Shown: piece after piece, positions 41,501 to 53,700 of the stretch
How positions within the stretch are numbered: the stretch's first letter is position 1
Layout: every line of letters begins with the position of its first letter
Assembly: GCA_029204225.1 (NCBI GenBank)
Contig: CM055109.1
Span: 34,161,098-34,225,097 of the forward strand
DNA from: Diphasiastrum complanatum
Taxonomy: Eukaryota > Streptophyta > Lycopodiopsida > Lycopodiales > Lycopodiaceae
Direction of reading: 5' to 3'
DNA: 64,000 nucleotides
Translations under genes and position numbers: made by a program
Notes under the pieces: model-generated
The model's input: only the letters and a program-made list of their open reading frames with translations
The model's database searches: none
Told to the model about the DNA's origin: nothing

Positions 41501-42709
41501 CTCACAAGCTACACGCAACAAAGTGGTATTGTTCATTGCTGCCACCCCAATATGTAGCCAACAAGAGAGAGACAGATGGTTAATTCACCACCCCTCCCTC
41601 TTTACATGGAACTAATTGCAAGGGGATGTGCCTCTCCCTCATGCAGTCGTCTTCTTTCACCACCTAGCCTGCTTCCTGACCAGCAAGGGCTTCACACAAG
41701 CAGTTTGGTGAGGTGGCAGTTTGCTTCGGAGCCACCTAAGCAGCCCATCCACCAAACAGTAGGTGCGTAGACCTGCAGCCGCAAGCGTAGTGCACCAGTG
41801 CGCGCTGCAGCTGCGCGTCCGCACCCTGCTGACCCCCTACTGTCGCTGCCTGCCTGGCCACCTGTGGACCACCCTGCCTGCACGGCCCCCCACTCACCCC
41901 TTGCCTATGCAGCCGCGCCACCCGTGCGTTGCCTGCGTGCTGCCGCATCAAGGGGCTGCCTGCAAGCCTGCGTGGAGCTGCAGAAACCCGTTTTTTTTTT
42001 TTTACCAAAAATTCAAAAACTGAAGGACTGAGGAAAATCAGACAGAAGCCGAATCCGGACTTCATATGACGAAATCAAAATCAGAATATTGCAAAACTTA
42101 CCAGTTGGCACTTACGGATCGAACAGACCTGCCTACAGAATGTGGTGGCTCTGATACCAACTGTTGCAACCTCTTTCCGCCACAAACCGCCAGGTGCCGG
42201 CTACCCACAAGAAACCAAATGTCACACAATCCACCCTGCCGTAGGATCCAATCTAGATCCACCCTCCGTACCCCTGGCCCATGACCTGTGACAAGCGAGA
42301 TCCGACCTCCAACCCTGACAAAGTCCCATATCACTGCCAAGACCTTCAGCCATCTCTACAAAACAAAAATTATGTAATGTCCCTACAAGCAGCTCATAAC
42401 TCATAACTCCTATCTCTAATCTTAGAAATGGTAGACCCTTTGCCTATATTTGTACCAAACATGAAGTCCGGGCCAGAATGCCCACGTCCGACGCCCGGAC
42501 CCGGACGCGTCCGACCCCCGGACGTGGGGTCGGACGCGTCCTTTTTTAAATTTTTTTTTTTTTAGTTTTTTTGGCTGGACGCGTCCTCTGGACGCAGACG
42601 CGTCCGGGGCCCAAAACGCGTCCGGGCGTCCGGGCCCCGGACCCTTTTTTTTAAAAAAAAAAAAAAAAAAAACAAAAGGCGCGGTCACTGCGGATTGGTC
42701 CGCAAAAGC

Positions 42710-42779
<70 letters not shown>

Positions 42780-44640
42780 AAGAAAGAAAGCTTTATTAAT
42801 GTCTTGTCCATGCCAAAAGGCATATAAGACTAATGAGGTACATTTCAAGTGTGTAGTAACCATGGGAGCGCATAGAACGTCTCCAAAACTGAAATAAAGA
42901 AAACAGCTAGTATCAACTAAATAAACAGGTAATCATCTGCAATCAAGATGTCAAGTCTGTGCTGGTGCTGTAGAAAGATGTAATGCGAGCCGCAACATGA
43001 GAAAGCGCTGGAGCCCGCTGGTGTCGTCTATGAGCATGAGCGTGTGTAGTATGTCTCTGTATATGAGGTATGGCTATCCTGGCAGTATGGGTAGTACATC
43101 ATCTCTGATCTCTGTGGGCATGTAAGCGACTGTCATCCTCGTCGTCGTAGTAGTCATCATCCTCGGGTACTGAGACACGTGATCTCCGTCTAGTAAAGAA
43201 TGAAGTGATCAATGACTGAGATGTAATGTGCTGGGATGCCCCGTGTAGATGTCTCCGCAATATGAACATCTCGTGTACCATCAGTTCGACACACCGTGAG
43301 TCCTCATAGGCTATGAGAGAACGTAGAGTGGTAGGTATGTCTCGAAACAAGCAGTGATATCTCCCTTTGATCTCATAATATACCGGGCATCTGAAGATAA
43401 AATGCTTCTCAAACTCCACCTCACCGAGGGAGCACAACTGGCAAATCCGCTCCACTCTGGAATACCATGGAACCTCCCCGTCTCAATAGCTAGCTGGTGA
43501 GAAGACACCCTGAGCTGTCCCAGTGTCAATATGAGGCAATGTGATAGCCCTGAATCCAAGTAGCGTGGCATGACTGGGGTCCCTGATACATCCAGCTCCA
43601 AAAAGTAGGTCCGGTAGAAATCTGGCTTAACTCCTAACTGGCTGCTCCAAGTCTGCTCTAGGTATGCTCGATAGAGAAATCGTCTGATATACTGATGGGT
43701 ACCTGAGGGAAGCGCAATGATGGAGATACCAAATGACTCAAGTAGGAGGTGAGATGCTTGAGAGAACCATGATAGTCTATAGCCCTGATCATGAAGGCCC
43801 TGTGAGGATGAAAGTGCAATCTGTATGTGTCGTCTGTCTATCTCTGGCAGTGCCTGTAAATATAGGTGATGAGCTGAAGAGCTGCCTCGATCTGTATAGG
43901 TGGAATTGCAAACTCGGCCAAAAGAATCTCATGTGGGACAGAGAGGGGAGGCCTGTGCACCATGCCTCTGCTGCATATAGAGCCGTGGGGGTGACAATGG
44001 TATCAAAGAGGCGACACTTACTGCGAGCATCCTGGATGGACTTCTTGAAACAAAATCGCTCTAGCTGAACAAGGGAGGCATGCCCCTTCCCCAGTCGAGT
44101 GGTAGCGGCCTGTCTCATACTAAAAGTAGGACCCGAGAAAAGGATTCCCAGGTATTTATAAGAAGGGACCACCTCTAGAACCTGTCCATCAAAAGTAAAC
44201 TCCTGTCGCTGCATGAATGCTCGAGAAGTATTGAAGACCATAACTCTGGTCTTCCCAATGTTCACCCCTAGGCCCCATTTGGTGCAAAATGCATGTAATT
44301 AATCCAACTGTCTCTGTAGACCCTCTCTGGTCGGTGAGACCAATACCACGTCATCGGCATAAAGAAGGATAGCAATCAAGATGTCCCCTAGCCTGCAACC
44401 GGTACCACCACACTGTGTAATGACTCGCTCCAACTCATCAATGTACAAGCCAAAGAGGACCAGTGTGAGAGAGAGAGAGGAAGAGACAGAGAGTGTGAGG
44501 ATAGAGAGAGAGGATTTGTGTGTGTGCACGCGTGTACGAGGCATGGTGTGTGTGTGTGAGTTTAGGATTTAGGGTTTAGGGTGCTTGGGTTTGGGGTTTA
44601 GGGTTTAGGGTGAGAGAGAGATATTAGATTTGCATGCTTC

Positions 44641-44719
<79 letters not shown>

Positions 44720-47700
44720 TATGGTCGCTCGTCCCATCATTTGGGATGAGGTGGAGTTGTTGCCCGACAAAAAGTGGCGTTGCCCTTTTTGTCGAAAGCA
44801 GTTCACAGGGAATGCCTCTCGGGTTCGAGCACATCTGGGGGGGTTGCGAGTCCGACCCAAGGGACCAAGCCTGGCTCGATTCGGGTATCGTTCGGTCAAA
44901 ATGGCCCTTCGACTGGAGAGAAACGCAATTAGGTCAAGCGAAATGGACTAGTTTTGCAACTCTTCGTCCGACGGCCCTGTTTCTCCAAACGGGATCCGTT
45001 TCAGGTGCCGTTTGTTTCGGCCAGTGGACAACCTCGATATGAACCTGTGGGAACAAACAGGACGAGGAAACGACCGACGGTCGGCCCGCAATGTCCGTCC
45101 GAAGTTTGATGTTAAACAGGGCTTCAGGGACACTTTGTCTGATCAAGACCTGAAAACTGGGAGATATTCCGGAGCCCCCGTGTTGGTACGCAAAATTTCG
45201 ACGGCATGTTGTAGCGTGTGGTTTTCTATAGTGAATGACACAGTTTTGCATAAGTAGTTAGTAAGCTGTTGAAGTTCATCCGGGGGGAAACCGATCTCAT
45301 CATATAAGACATAGTAGTGTGTCGGTCTTGTGGTTTCCTGTCTTGAGAGCTTGTCACTTTTCTGGTGAGCGTTCACCTCTCCCAAATCCTCTGGTGAGCA
45401 TTCACTTCTTTGAGATACACTGATGCACCCTAAACCCTAAATCAGTAATATGTTTACCATAGAAACCATCATCTTTCTTTGCCGCTTTTTTGGAGCTTAG
45501 TTCCCAATGAAGGTTCGTAATAATTTATGAACTGTTCATTGGTCATCGTTGTTTGGTAATATCTCAGTTATGGGAGGCATGGGCAATGGTTAGGTCTGTT
45601 GCAAATTTTTTTTGGGTACCGTTTTCCTATTTTTTAACAGGAGGGGGCAGGTGGGTGCCAGACACCCTCTGATAATTAATCCCCGGGGGGGGGGGGGGGG
45701 GGGGGAGAGGGGCCATAAATCGCTTTTTCGCTTTGGCGCCTGTGTTTTTTTTTTTTAAATTTTTTTTTTTTGAAATTCGCGGACGCGTCCGGACACGGAC
45801 GCACCCCTGACGCGGACATGGACGCATGTCCGCGTCCAGGGTCCGCTTCCTTAGATTTGTACTGATGTGGGATAAGTGTAGAATGTTCCAAGCTTATCCA
45901 AATAAAGGGGTTCAAAAATAGTAAAACAGGCCTACACATTTAATTATTAGACCCTTAACTTTTCCATATACATATCATCTAAAATTTCTAATGTTTACTT
46001 TTTCAGAGTGAAAAAGTTTAGAGATACATTAAAGTTTGAATATTTATTCCTATTCTTTTATGTTGAAGTTACATCAAATGTTCCTAGTCTTATAACATTG
46101 ATAAGCATTGTTTTTTTCTAACCCGTGTATGCTTACAAGGACAACATATCGTCTCGTTCCTGAAAAATGTCATTCTTTCTTTGTTCTTTACGGGATAAAC
46201 AGGCTTTATGTCCAAGATTGGATTCTTCGTTCATTGTCTAATAAAAGTAAAAGCAGAAACACTCACAAACTTAAAAGCAGAAACTTTGTTGAATGAACAG
46301 GTATACATTATTCAGGAAGGACAAGTAAGAGTGACCTGGGGTCCTCTTGGCAACGATTCAGTGGTAGGAAAAGCAACTTCAACGCATGGTATTTGTGGAG
46401 AGACCGTTGCAGTTATGAACAGGCTGGAGATAATTGGTGAGGCTCTGCTTTTAAATGAAGAGCCAGTAAGCCTTTGGGATTATATAGCATCTTCAGAAAA
46501 GGTAATTTCTTATGTACTTAGCATCCTTCCCTGCTACAGGAAAAGGTGTGAAAATGAGTTAGCAAAGCTGAGAGCTTAGGTCTACAGCCATTTTGAAATT
46601 TGGTTCATAATGGATTGTGTGAGCATGCATGGGCCTGTCTAATGTTTTACGTGAGTGCGTTTTTCACACTTTCTCTTTGCCTCTTCTCCTCTAATGAAAC
46701 GACTTTTTCACAAAATAAAGAAATGTACAGCTAGAGCAATTAATGTCCCATGTAGGTCCTAGCAAGTCATATGAGAAATTCCAAAATGCTTTGTGAGAGT
46801 TCAAATGTTCGAAGACTATTTTGTGTCAAAGAGCCAGATCATTAAGTTTGTAGTTTTGAATCTATATACAAACAAACTTGCAATTTCAACTAGCGCTATG
46901 ACAAAAGACCATGCATGAAAACTCTTTTTTTGATTTGCACATAGCTTACAAGAAACAATTTACCTCGATGAACCTTTAGAAGCTAGAGCGTTTAAAAAGA
47001 ATCATTCTAGAAGGCTTCTATAATCTATGAATCTTGTTTTTTCAATCTAATGAGAGATGGATGCCATGTAAGAGGATATTTCATCTTATTGAATGTCCGA
47101 TATTGTGAAGTGCATGTTTGAAACTTACTCGAGAAGTAGACCCCTATTCTAATTACTCAGTGATCTTTGAATATGATGGAATAGTTTGTGTGTATTTTTT
47201 GGCCAAAGTGTAGGCTATTCTTGTTAATAATAGGAGTCATGCATAATATCTCTTTTTAGTTTGATCACATCAATCATTTTGGCATTATGAAGGATACAAT
47301 CACGAAAACAATCAAGCATAGAACATGACATGAATGTAACTAGACAACAACCCAATGATCATGTAACAAACTCCCTTAAACAAAGATCACAATGCGATGA
47401 ATCATATGTTGGTATGCCTGGTGTTACGTACCCATACGGGCATGTAACGGTTTACCTGAGGTGACGGTCTCATTTTTAGGACAGAACGTTGGTTTGGAGC
47501 TACAAGTCTTTTGGGTGACACATGTCAATGTTGTATTGGCGCGAGGCGACCCCTTGTTTTCACTGTACGGCTCTCAGAACCATGGTGAACTGTCCACGGT
47601 TCTCAAAATCTATGGGTACAAGTTGCAAAGCACAAGTTACAAAGCTTTTGCAACAAGCTTTGTAAGTTTTAAAATTCTATAAGTCTTTAAGCTTATGAAA

Positions 47701-50700
47701 AGTACAAAAAAATGAGATTATAACAAAATTTTAATAACTTAAAACCTTGTGAAACTTTTTAAACTTTTATAACTTAAACTTTTTAACCTGAAAGCTAAGG
47801 TTAAAAGAATTTGTAACATCTTTTAAACCATAATTTGTATAAGCTCTTGTAGTCTTAAACAAGAAACTAAGCTTCAATTTCAAGAAAGTGGAAGAGGTAC
47901 CACAGGCTGTATAGGCCTGTGGGGTTTAACACTCCACCTCCCATAGCCTCTTCTTGGGCCTCTTCCATCCTTTTTTCCTTAAGCCACCTGCAAACACAAA
48001 AAGAATTTATATCCAAAGCATTCTCACAACCTCAAAGGAGGAAAATGGACTTTTTCCTCCACCTCCTCCTCAGGAACATGTAATTGCGCTTTCTCCTCCT
48101 CCCAAGCCTAAGGATGAGCCTTAGGGGAGTTCTAGGAGTTTCTTGGGGCCATAAGGCCATGGGGTTAAGGGAGGTGCCTAGAGGGGTTTGTGAGGTGTGA
48201 CCCTAGTGACCCTTGGGTGAAGTGGCATAGGGCGAGTGGTGGCCATGTGAAATGAGGGTAGGTGGTTCCCATAAGGGTTGTCACTTGTCTTTGGGGCCAT
48301 ATGCTTGCTAGGTGGCGGCCTTAAGGCCCGCCACCTACTAAGGCCACAAGGGAAGGAAAATGGTGTGGGTGGGTGGGTTGGGGGGGGGGTGGGGGTAAAG
48401 GCTCCACTCTCATCGTTGAGGAGCTTGTTTTGGCCTAGCCTCCTTGACGACACCCGGCAGTTGTGCACATGACGCGGGTCAGCCAATTTGTAGCCAAGAT
48501 CTAGCTGTTTTTTTCCTTCGACCTTTCCTTAGTGCACTATGGATCCTGGCACGCCCTTGGGTGAAGGATCGTGTTCACCACCCCCTCCTCCTAAGTTAGA
48601 TCTCGCACAGCTTGTACATGTCCTAAATGCCCTTTAGAACCAAATCTTGGAAATGCAATCTAGGCATGCCACAACCAAGCAAGAGTGGCGTTCTTCAACC
48701 CACTCGCGATCTGTCGTTCTATATTCCATATTCAACCCAAAATTCTTTTAGGGAGAAAAGAAGGACCGACATCCCGATGTGGTGCTTTCATGGTTGGATC
48801 GGTGGAATAGCCATTTTTCCATGCACGATTCGCCTGACAGCAAGAAGATCGCTACTGCCCTTATGTATCTACAAAGTAAGGCGTATACATGGATTTGAAG
48901 GATAGGGTTGGTACCCCTACCACTTGGGACACTTTCCAAGAAGCCTTCAAAACGGCTTTCCTACCGGTCTTAGATGACTTTGAGCATTGGCAGCGTTTTG
49001 CCACAGTGCAGATGGGTATTAGGCCATTGGACGCCTACATAGAGGAGTTTCAAGAAGTTTTACCCTAATTCACTTCACGAATCGACCCAGTTTTAATAAA
49101 ACTTCATTTATTTTGGGGCTTTTGAAAGAGTTTCAACTTGAAAAGTCGAGAAAGACGGATCTTAATGACATGCAAGTGAAAACTATTAGAAATTACCCAC
49201 TTGGAAGCTTGTTCTCCACTTGGGCAAGAAAACTGATCGATCCACTACCAAAGATCCGATGAAAAGCTTCACAACTCCAAGTTCTCTGATCTTCGTAAGC
49301 CTTGCTTTGATACACCACTGTAAGGGAAAGTTGCTCAAGATTCTGTTAGAAATAAATGACTATGCTAAAGTTAATCCATAGGTTACTTTGACCCAAAAGG
49401 TCGAGATTTGTGTAACCATGGGTATATAGTTATTTAGGCCATCTCAGCTTGCAACTCCATGAAGAATAGTTGGTGCCATCCAACATATCTTCACCTGAAC
49501 AAGTACGAATTGCTCCCAAATCTCTTGCCATAAGAACCAGCCAAGAAGATAAACTTTTTCAAACCCTAAATGTGCCCTAAAAGACACAAAAACCAGCAAG
49601 TATCAAATCTCACAAATCAGCACCGGAATGTGTCGAAACCACACATTAGATGGATGTAGGAACTCGCCCTCCTACAAGCCTTGTGTGCTGAAAATTTCAG
49701 CCTGAAATTGCATTACAAACTCAAAAACCAGCAAGCAAAGAATCAGGTTAGCCTCCAACAAAGCTTTTTCTGGAACCCTTCTTTCTTGCCAAAAAGTGTG
49801 AACAATACACACACGGATAGGGCTGTTGCAACACCTTACAAATGGTAATAGGCTGTCCAATTTTCAGCCTCGGAATGTGATCGGATCATCACAAAAAAAA
49901 TTAGCGCGTTCTTCCACACCTGGAAACAAGCAAAAAGAAGCGGATCTTCACTTTGAAAAATCATCAAGGGTGCTGTTTTTCAGCCAAATCAGAAGAATAG
50001 GAATTGCTTGTAGATGGGCACCCTCCTGCAAAGGAGCAAATCTGAAAAATAGGGCAGCAGCGGACCAACGGAAGTAGGATAAACGTACACGGATGTGGGC
50101 GACCCGAAAGAAGCCCCGAAGAAGATAATTAATGGCGCCTTCCTGCAACTTGAAAAATCAGCAAACAACAACCTGATTTTTGGGTGCCCAAAATCTTGTT
50201 ATCTTCTTTGATGTGTGGCGCCCTCCTGCAAAATGGAAAAGAGTAAAACAACGGATCTTCACTCCAAAAAATCAGCAAAGGTGCTGAATTTTTGTGATCC
50301 CTAAGTGAAGACAATCTCTTTTGGTAGGGCGCCCTAAATCAAGCATAGAAGATCCATGGCTCTGATACCATGTAGGAAATCAAAGTGCCAAGATCCTTCT
50401 AACATTCAATCTCCATATACAACAAAAAGAAAAAGAGGAAGAAGAAGAAGAAGAGGGAGAGGGTTAGGCGCCCTCAAGGAGAGAGAAAGTAATACCAATG
50501 CTTGAAAGGGAATGAATTACAAATGAACAAATAGTACATATAAATAGGCCTTCCAAGGGCCTAGACTCTTCCAAACTCTAAGTTCTAGAACCTTCCAAGA
50601 CCCACTACTAATTATAGGGCACCCTCAAAAGTCAAGATAGGGTCCCTTAACATAAAGACTTTACTTGGACCCACGAATTACTACTGGACCAAAATTGGGT

Positions 50701-53700
50701 CCAACTCAACTAAAATTGACTTAACATGGTCTAAATAATAAACCTAACCCATGGTTACACAAGTCTCGACCTTTTGGGTCAAAGTAACCTATGGGAAACT
50801 AAATTAACATTTATTACTTCTCAGAGATCACATAATTGAAAAGGTTGACACTTTGCGCGTTTCACATTCCTCACCTTGTTGATGTAGATTTGGGAAAATG
50901 TGGGAGATAGTGAACACCCATCCTTGACTTGAAGTCCACCTTCATAACTATTATACGTTCAAAATACCGTATAGTCGTCCTGCTACATATCTCAACTCTT
51001 TGGAAACTCCAGCTTCTTCCATTCTCCCACACATTCTTTTTTAGAGCCATTCTCATTCTTTTTGAAAGCTGCCAAAGCAAAAAATAAATAATACTTGGCT
51101 GATTTTTGTGACTTTCTTGTATGATACCTTCCAAGTCTAAATCATCCACCATCCAACTTGTCTGATTGCTCATGGCCCATTTAATTGCAGCCAGCCATTG
51201 AGTTTCTTTTCCACTGTTTCCCCATATCTTTGCCAAAGTATGGCCTGTCATGATGGCTTGGTAAATGGCAGGATAAATTTTTCTCCCCATTCTTGAACAA
51301 AGGAACGATAAATGATTGATTGAGTGAATCCATGATAACTGGGACTTTATTTTCTTGGCCATGAGAATTTCCCTGTCTCCCTTTGGAGTCTTGAGCTTTA
51401 CCATTTGATCTTGGATTTGCCTTCTTCTTGAAAGAGCTCTTCACCCTTTCGAGTTTGCAATTGCCTATCCTACCTTTTCTGGTGCCAATGGGAGATAACC
51501 TTGTCAGGCATAACTAGACAAAGTAGTAAATTATGTGGCCTTTTGCTACCAAAGAGCTCATCTTAAGATTCTAAGGTACAAGCTTTACTTGTAGCAATTT
51601 CTCTCTTATTTGATCCACTTAGTGGCAGCATAAAGAGTAGAAATACAAAAATTACTTCTTTGTAATGAGGGGATGTGGTCTTATTTCATATCTAAATTGG
51701 TGAACAGTCTTAGCATCTTCATTCAAGTTTCAGTCTCAATACATAGCCTGATAAAGGTTATCTTACTTTGGATTGCAGACCTCTATAATCGCTATAGACC
51801 GAAGCTTATTTCACAGTGAGATGCTAAAATCTATAAGAAAAGAGTTGCAGATGCAGCTGATTACTCTCGCTTTGCAAAGGGTTCCAGCTTTTCTTGAACT
51901 TAATGCTGATCAGCTTTGTCGGCTGGCAAGTACCTTCACTGAATCATTTTACTCAACTAGTAAGCAATCTATAAAACCTTATCACAACCATTTGTCACTG
52001 AAAGAATGATATCCAAACCAGTAACTTCACCTGGACACAAACTGAAAACCTGTTTTTGGTGTTTTATAGACTCATGATATTTATTATCGATCACTACATA
52101 ATTGTAACAGGCACATAGCTGTAACTGAATTTCTTTTAATCTAATCTAATCTAATCTGTCTTCCTGGCATTTAACAGGGCAGGCAATAACAAGAAGTGGA
52201 GAGGTGCTAGGATCTGAAGGTAGACTGTATGTGGTGCAAGAAGGATATGTGTGTTTGTCCACAGCTGAAGATAGTGAGATATCACCATATACTGCCCAAG
52301 CTCAGATAGTGAGAGAAGGTCAAAAAACATCCACAAAGGATTCTAGTGCTGGAGTTTCTGCCACTGTAAGTAGTTGGGGTTGCAGATTTGGCTCTTTCCT
52401 AAGGAACAAGAGTTCAGGTGGAAGCACTCTTCATTCCCCCAGAAGTAGCATATTAGATGCTGACTTTTCCCAGAGCCATGGGTTGTTAAAAGGTCCTAAC
52501 ATTTCAAAAGCTTTTAAGTCAGCAGAAACATCAATTTGTGGCGATAGAAAGACCTACAAAGGAGTACGGCAAGGGGGAAGTCCTCGTCGAAGCATTGGGC
52601 AAGTTATTTGGATTCATTTTATGCTATTCGGTGATAACTTTGTTTGTGCAATATGCATACTATCTAGAGCTTTTGGATTCTCAGACTTTCACATTGACGA
52701 AACTGTCGTGTCATTGTCGTGTTTTTTGCATTTGACAACAACACATTGATAATACTTGTCTGATAAGTTGTGATGGATTTATTTATGGACGGATTAGATA
52801 TAAGTAAGGAAAACTTCATTTGTGCAATCTTAGAAGAACTGCTTTACAATCTATCTTTGATAAACTTTCAGATCTTCTGCGCCTTGGAGCATAACCACTT
52901 ATGGCATTTTTGGAGATGAGTGCCTTTTGAGCCGTCCAAAAGATGAAAACTTCTGTACACCATACCAAACAACTGCTGTAGCTGAGTCAATTGGAGGAAC
53001 CATATGCTTGTCAACCACAATTGCACAAGCTACAGCAGTTTTGGGTCCTATTCAAGATTTCCTCATGTATCTCGCAAATTCAAAAGTGCTCAGGTTTTCA
53101 TTTACCTTAATTGCCAATGGCTTGTGATTTCTGTTGATCGTTTTACTGAGGGACATATTTATAAAATCTAGGTTCTACTTATCGGTTTTTAAAGATAACT
53201 TCAGATAGGCTTTTTCAATGATTTTCTTTGTTGCTCAAAAGTTGTCTTCTTGAACTTACCAATTCATTTTTGAGCTAGCTTTGATGAAATAGTTGCAATT
53301 TTTATGCTTCACTGCTGGCATTTGCAAAAGGTCATCTGCATATTCTAGTTTATTTGAGATTTTTTGTGTGGAGCTAGCCTGAATCGATCTGAGGTATGAT
53401 GTATTATCTGGGGAAGTCAATTAGAAAAAGTAAAGCAAGGACAGATTGGATCATCACCTCAATTTAGTCACATGTTGACGAGGCTATTCCTAGTAAAAAA
53501 GACTGTCAAAGTCTGCTGCATCTTAATTTTTCTGACGCTATTTTGTCTTTCATGCCAAATAGAAACATGTCAGGAACTTGCTGATTTATGTAATTCCATT
53601 CTTCCTTGCTGCGATTAATTTCCAAAATGGTTTTTTCAGGAAAGTACCATGTTTGGAGCACCTTACATCAGCAGAACTTGAAATGATTTCTCACTCAATG

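Larger units (their letters stand above)
36540..42352 (-). mobile_element. Element B1: nearly complete chromovirus (gypsy), decayed
   Basis: Minus strand: 5' LTR part 42162-42352, primer site 42147-42159, leader 41546-42146, gag 40637-41545, protease 40043-40633, RT 38900-39573, RNase H 38560-38900, integrase with chromodomain 36970-38340, polypurine tract 36952-36970, 3' LTR 36540-36951. All domains are in order; frames are broken by stops and a poly-C run. The right LTR is cut after about 190 bp. Confidence 0.9.

Noticed and set aside
41690-42065. GC-rich open frames of 63-109 codons on both strands
   Set aside because: They lie in the B1 leader; frames are open on both strands because of GC content and lack domain features.
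42651-42863. Long Leu-Ser and Arg-Glu repeat frames (also at 44624-44951)
   Set aside because: They are translations of (GA)n/(CT)n microsatellites, not proteins.
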